64,000 nt of DNA from Phlebiopsis flavidoalba. Taxonomy: Eukaryota; Basidiomycota; Agaricomycetes; Polyporales; Phanerochaetaceae. Each line of letters opens with the position of its first letter. Position 1 is the stretch's first letter. Under the pieces are notes generated by a model. The model was not told where the DNA came from, ran no database searches, and was given only the letters and a program-made list of their open reading frames with translations. Of the stretch, positions 59,520-64,000 are shown piece after piece. The position numbers were made by a program, and so were the translations under genes. The DNA lies in the NCBI GenBank assembly GCA_035772785.1, contig JAOCPU010000001.1, positions 2,852,001 to 2,916,000 on the forward strand. Reading direction: 5' to 3'.

Positions 59520-61223
59520 TTTCTCTCATCAGAAACCCCGAGGGCCTCGACCTCCCTCCCATCTCCGCGCAGCGCGGTCGCGCTGACACACCGCAGGTCG
59601 CGGTCACCACCCCATCGGACACCCGGGACGACGCCTCAAGAGCGTGAGGGACGGCCGGGGAGGTGCGCAGGGCTTGGCACGATCCGGTCCTCCTCCTGCG
59701 GGGCGAACGAGCCCTCTGGGCTCGACGGCACGAAGTAAAGTACCAAGGACCATGAATCGCTCTGTTGTCTTCGCTTGCCGACCCCACCCCCGGCGGCTTG
59801 TGCGCGCAGTCGAGCTGGGCATCGCCCTTGCATGCTCTCCGTCGCGCTCACGCATCGCGCATATGTGATCGTGTGGTTGTGCCCTCTAGGCGCGCCGCTT
59901 GCCCTTGCGCCCTCTCGTCCGCTCCGCGCTCGCTCGCGCCCTCCGAATCCCCTGCCCCTGCCCCTGTCCTCGCCCTCCTGTGGTTGTGCCCGCGAGCCCT
60001 CACATCACATTCCCCGTGCCCCTGCCCTCGAGCGTCCAACCCCCCCCCCCCTGCTCTCGCTCTCGTGCCCGCACTGTGGGCACTCACCGCCTCCCCGTAC
60101 TCATATCTGGGTCACCGTGCCCGTCCCCCGCGCCGTCGCCTGTCGCCACGGTACCCGCTGCATTTCCATTGTCACACCGCCACACCGTCCGCTGTCACCA
60201 ACCCGCCTCTTCACACATTCACAACTGTGAGGACATTCTCTGACGCATGCTGGCATTCGCTTGATTGGTAAGTTCTCTTTCTCCCTTGTTGTTCACTGTG
60301 CTTACATTCTCTAATGATAGAGCCCGAATTCTTCCGTGGATACGACCCAAAGAAGACAGGTCTTCAACTAGGAAGATCCGAGCTTGTTCACGATCTCGAG
60401 CCGTTCGAGGCCACCGACCCCGCCCGAGGAAGCCAAGAAGTGTATCACACCACCAGAAACGGGAGCACGGCAACAAATGCGACATCTGGGCCGGGCGTAT
60501 GGCGGGGCGTCCAATGGTTCGTCAAGTTCAAGAAGGGTGCTCTTATCCCTCGTCCGCCATCTATTCCACATTCACAACACAATCAATTACTTTATCAATA
60601 AAACTGAGCATCAGACCAGAGTACTGTAATGAAATGACACAACAATTGTTATAAACCACTAATAGGATAACCAATGAATGGCTTACTCATATAATAAGAC
60701 AACTATGAAATAACTCCTTGTAAACCCCCTAGAAATTAGCTAATAGTAGAATTGCACAGCAAACTAGCAATGAATGGCTACCAAACAAATTGCAAATCTG
60801 ATAATGCAAGTGTTAACACCAATGAATGACCAATGAATTTCAAACCAATTGACTAATAAGAATTAACAACTGAATACTGCATATAACTCACAACTAAACA
60901 AACTGCAAATTGGGATTCAGCATCCAAATGAACAATGGAGCATGAGAATAATCCACATAACAAACTGATATGATAATGTACATAGAATATATCCAAAGCC
61001 CACAAGTAATTATAAAGAAACAACATAATAGCTGGCTGGCGAACACACGGAACAATGGGGGATCGGGCTCAACACACTGAAACAACAGCCGAACAAGTGG
61101 TAGCGTGAACACGGGATGGTGAACACCACTGTAAACCACAGCGAAACACACAGCAAACAATCCAAAAAAACTGCTGATCATAAATATCATGAATGTTATT
61201 TAACCAGAGGATTTTCCCTGATG

Positions 61224-61895
61224 CAGGTGTCTTCGGTGTGCGTTTCCCGCACATGGGAGAGGGGCACCCCTGCGAACGGAGAATAGTAGAGGAGCAGGGG
61301 AGGGATGCACCGTAGCTAGCGAGCTGCGGGCTTGTGGCGGCGGTCAAAGAACATAGAATGGATACATTACTTATCTTTTCCGAGAGTACGCGCGCTTCTT
61401 GGAGGGCATGTGCGTTGCTGGAGCTAAGGTGCGCGGTCGCGCGAGTTCAGTTTAGTGTGTGCGTGGGAGAACCAGCGACGCACCTAGTATCAACAAGCTC
61501 TCATGCTCGTTTGTATCCACCTGAAGCTGGGAAGTGCGCCATGCACGCCTTCCCAGCCTCCTACGATCTTCTCCGACTGTCGATATCGCCGCGCTTGAAG
61601 GGATACGGGCTGTTGAGGGCGAGGTCGCTGGTGCGCGCATTGGAACGGCAATGGGCCGCGAAGGTAACAAAAGAGTTAAAAAAGAAGGGCAGGCAGGGGC
61701 TCAGAAGACGGTCCTCCAGAGAAGGTCCCCGCGTGAAGACAAGGGCGGCAGGGAGCCGCCGTTCTCGTGAACGACCGGCGGAGGATGGGAGTGCGAGTAG
61801 AAGAGTTGCGGGCGCTCCGGACTTGGACCTCGGACGAGCGGCAAGCGCCGGGGTTCCTCCGAAACGGCTCCTCGCTCGCTCACACTTGGTGAATT
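61224..61895 (+). repeat. resumed core of element C
   Basis: Direct-orientation match to 58.80–59.45 kb of copy B, e.g. GGTGCGCGGTCGCGCGAG against GGGGCCGCGGTCGCGAG, and GGGCGCTCCGGACTTGGACC against GGGCGCTCCGGACTTGAAC. Confidence 0.7.
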
Positions 61896-61954
61896 ACCGG
61901 TAAGCAGTATAGGTAAGTCATCTGAACGTGGATGTGTAGAAATAAACTATGGAA

Positions 61955-62360
61955 TATTATTCATGATTGGTTGAGCTAGTATTGGCCCACACCCGCCATT
62001 CACGTAGTATCGGCGCGCGCACGAGCCGAGCGCAGCTCGGCCACAGCGTGCGCCCGGTAGAGTACTACTTAGTGTGAGTGTTTATAATAGATATCATTAA
62101 CATAATTTTCATACTCTGTTTTACATAAAAACTATTACAACCATCTTGTGATTTAATTACTTATTTGGCACACTGGCAAACTGGCGTGTTCTGTTCACGT
62201 ACCAGCGCGCGACGAGCCGAGCGCAGCTCGGCGAGGAGCGCGCCGATAGAATACCATGGTGAGCACCGTTTTAACAGATGACTGCAAATACTTATTATTA
62301 GTCACACAAGATTATTCATAAATCGGTCGAGCCAGTAATGGCCCCACACCCGCTAGTTCA
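61955..62360. repeat. pair of short repeats with strong hairpins
   Basis: GCCGAGCGCAGCTCGGC hairpin at about 62034 and 62216, each within a block beginning GCGCGC and ending GTAGAGTAC or ATAGAATAC. The flanks ATTATTCATGATTGG…TTGGCCCACACCCGC (61955) and ATTATTCATAAATCGG…TGGCCCCACACCCGC (62312) are a second direct repeat. It may be a small transposon or a duplicated terminus. Confidence 0.55.
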
Positions 62361-63405
62361 ATTATCAATTGTCCAAGAACATAACGTATTGTGCTGCACA
62401 AATAGCAACGAGGTGTATCGCTAGCAAACAAGAGACACCTACTCCGTCCGTTTTTTTTTGCGACGTCGCTGATTAACTCTAAGCATCAATCCACACCCGA
62501 GAGACGCGATCTCTTCAAAGATCGCGACAGGGAGTGTTTTGTACCATCCGTGATGATGCAGACTCACCCAACGTCCTGACTTCACAGTCGTTACTGCGTT
62601 GCAGCTGTGGCTAACATCCTCTTCGAAGCCCGCTTACGCAGGGTCCAGAATTAGTTGTTGCGAATGGTTCGCAGGTCCTGGGTAAGATTTGCGTTGCGTG
62701 GGGATGAACGCGGTGTTGTAGGTTTTCTTGTCGCCGCGAAGTGGCCAGCGGCATGTTCCTAGAGTGTTTTCTAGCTTCACGCTTTTACCGTGTGAGTAAC
62801 GAGATGTTCCAGTCTAAAGTTCATAGTCTAGTCCCTAACTCACGCGAAAATTAAAAAGTCGTACAACTAATGTTTTCTATTAACCAACCTTCTAAGGTGT
62901 CATCGTTTGTGTCCAGGACACCCGCTGTCTACTTGTAAGGGCAGCGTTTTTGTCAGACTGGGATCGCGGAGGGTGTTGTGCCATTGATCCCTCTCGTGCT
63001 TCCGTTTTACCAAGGCCGGATAGACGTGCAAGGCAGCGCGCCAGGATTCGAATGGTCTCGTCACTGTTTATCACTAAAAAAACCTGGGTTCCGACGCAGC
63101 GTGCATGGCCCCAAGCATGAAATAAGATGAAACTCGACGTCGATTTTCTTCGCGTACAGTTGAGGTTAAACGGATACAACATCTGATACACTGGAGATTA
63201 GCTACGTCAATAAAAGTTTAAGAGCAGAGCAGCTCTCACCGGTGTGTCAAGTCAAATAACCTCATAGAGTTCTGTAGACTTCATAGCACAGCACATGTGC
63301 GCCTTCGGAACACAGTATCCACGTGAAGGCTACTCGGGTAGACAAACCGCGGGTTAGCACTTTATGACAATGACCAGTACGCTGGCAGAATTGGTGATGG
63401 CATGT
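62361..63405. other. no gene recognised
   Basis: Unremarkable sequence with short frames. A 99-residue minus-strand frame (62892–63191) resembles nothing I know. Confidence 0.35.
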
Positions 63406-63409
63406 TAAG

Positions 63410-63993
63410 CCAAACTACAACTGTGTGATGAAGGGACGGAACTCACATTCGACTCACGGCGGCCTGACTTTGTTGAGCTCCTTAAGAGTCGTGTCGCCAG
63501 ACGCTTTCATATGATTCCTACGCGTAATGTTTGACAGAACATGGTTAGAATGGGTCGCAAACTACCGCTACAAAGAGTCGCTCAGGCGCACCCATGTCTC
63601 AGATCGGTACATTTGAAAGTGGTGCTGTGAGAGGACTTACGAGCCACGGCGCTGTTTCGACGTCCATTCACAGACCGAGAGCGCAGCCGGGGGAGCCCCG
63701 TCCACTATGACCGCCAACGCTGAATGTGCGAAGAAGCACTATGATCAAAGGAGAGTATAGAGGAGATGTGAGTACTCGCCAGTCTGCCCGATGGAGGATG
63801 CTGGAACACATGGTGACTGGAGGTGGTGGTGGTCGCAGTCGAGTACAGGCGCGAAGGCGCGCTTTGCGCTGACTCGTGCGTAGCCCAACCCATCGTCCCC
63901 CTGCTTTGGGCGAGGCAAAGGCTTCGTGGCGTAAACGCGCAAGGCCGATTCTCTGCTTGGGGGGCACTCTAATCTTCGCTTTCGATTTCCACC
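63410..63993 (+). repeat. duplicated 5' flank of the unknown gene, copy 2
   Basis: Counterpart of 46.2–46.72 kb: GGGACGGAACTCACATTCGA, GGTGGTGGTGGTCG, GGCTTCGTGGCGTAAACGCG and CACCATGACTC at the window edge. A second copy of the 46.7-kb gene probably starts at 63994 and runs out of the window. Confidence 0.55.
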
Positions 63994-64000
63994 ATGACTC

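Larger units (their letters stand above)
57625..61223 (+). mobile_element. CA-TIR transposon, copy B, inserted in C
   Basis: Ends CATCAGGGAAAATCC and GGATTTTCCCTGATG, CA on both outer sides (57623–57624, 61224–61225). Collinear with copy A in inverse orientation: AT-rich GTTCGC-rich end (57.66–58.0 kb), TCGTGGTCCTCGTCGCG minisatellite (58.24–58.44 kb), a core with GGTGCACGGTCGCCATAC and paired palindromes at 59316 and 59441, a second GC-rich part (59.6–60.2 kb), then an AT-rich right end (60.6–61.2 kb). No transposase is seen. Confidence 0.82.
53298..61895 (+). mobile_element. older transposon copy C, CA-TIR family, split by three insertions
   Basis: The left end CACAGGAAAATCCAGCCGTTA matches the end of copy B. 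AT-rich DNA with CATGTAGACATTG (compare CATGTAAACATTG at 58.05 kb) and a GGCCGTCCTCGTTGC minisatellite follow, as in B. The copy is interrupted by element D (53947–56450), element E (56843–57290) and copy B (57625–61223). It resumes at 61224 with CAGGTGTCTTCGG, matching B's internal CAGGTGTGTTCGG at 58799, and includes the CCGCCGTTCTCGTGAACGAC palindrome at 61756. It is lost at about 61895, so its right terminus is missing. Confidence 0.7.

Noticed and set aside
63000..63080. tRNA gene (TTCGAAT motif at about 63045)
   Set aside because: The motif resembles a T-arm, but the neighbouring stems do not pair and no matching acceptor or anticodon arm is present on either strand.

Overview
This window looks like nuclear DNA of a filamentous basidiomycete, most likely an Agaricomycete. 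The evidence is: dense short GT–AG introns (about 50–85 bp), a gamma-tubulin and an MBF1 gene with fungal intron layout, an aryl-alcohol-dehydrogenase-type aldo/keto reductase of the sort common in wood-decay fungi, and a local expansion of F-box-like genes. There are no bacterial-style operons. The assignment below class level is inference.

Layout. 1.1–3.0 kb: F-box-like copy 1 on the minus strand. 5.0–6.5 kb: aldo/keto reductase (minus). 8.9–9.8 kb: siroheme synthase (Met8 type, plus). 10.25–10.96 kb: MBF1 (plus). 11.87–14.79 kb: FG-repeat nucleoporin (minus). 16.53–18.45 kb: gamma-tubulin (plus). 19–52 kb: accessory DNA made of three long diverged direct repeats (about 3 kb each), each ending in an F-box-like gene (copies at 23.2, 30.4 and 42.9 kb), plus a further copy at 49.4 kb and a fragment at 19.3 kb. 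A second small repeat family occurs at 19.6, 26.0 and 36.7 kb. The 5' region of an unidentified spliced gene at 46.2 kb recurs at the right edge (63.4 kb). 32.9–36.1 kb and 53.3–61.9 kb: non-autonomous DNA transposons, the second block being a nested stack of four.

The conserved housekeeping genes (gamma-tubulin, MBF1, Met8, nucleoporin) are all recognisable over their full length, with plausible introns, yet each carries several small frameshifts. The same is true of the reductase and the F-box-like genes. Either the consensus sequence contains many single-base indels or the whole locus is a decayed copy. I favour sequence error, because it hits essential single-copy genes and accessory genes alike. 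Gene coordinates below therefore span the whole homologous region rather than one open frame.

The most unusual biology is in the F-box-like family. The cores are similar, but the 3' ends diverge exon by exon: an ordinary acidic exon in copy 1, a hexanucleotide-expanded Asp-Thr/Glu-Ala tail at 32.1 kb, and at 51 kb a tandem array of about five small exons, mostly starting and ending in phase 1, each with its own intron. The transposon stack is the other highlight. Insertions can be ordered from their target-site duplications, and an unoccupied paralogous site for one of them lies nearby.
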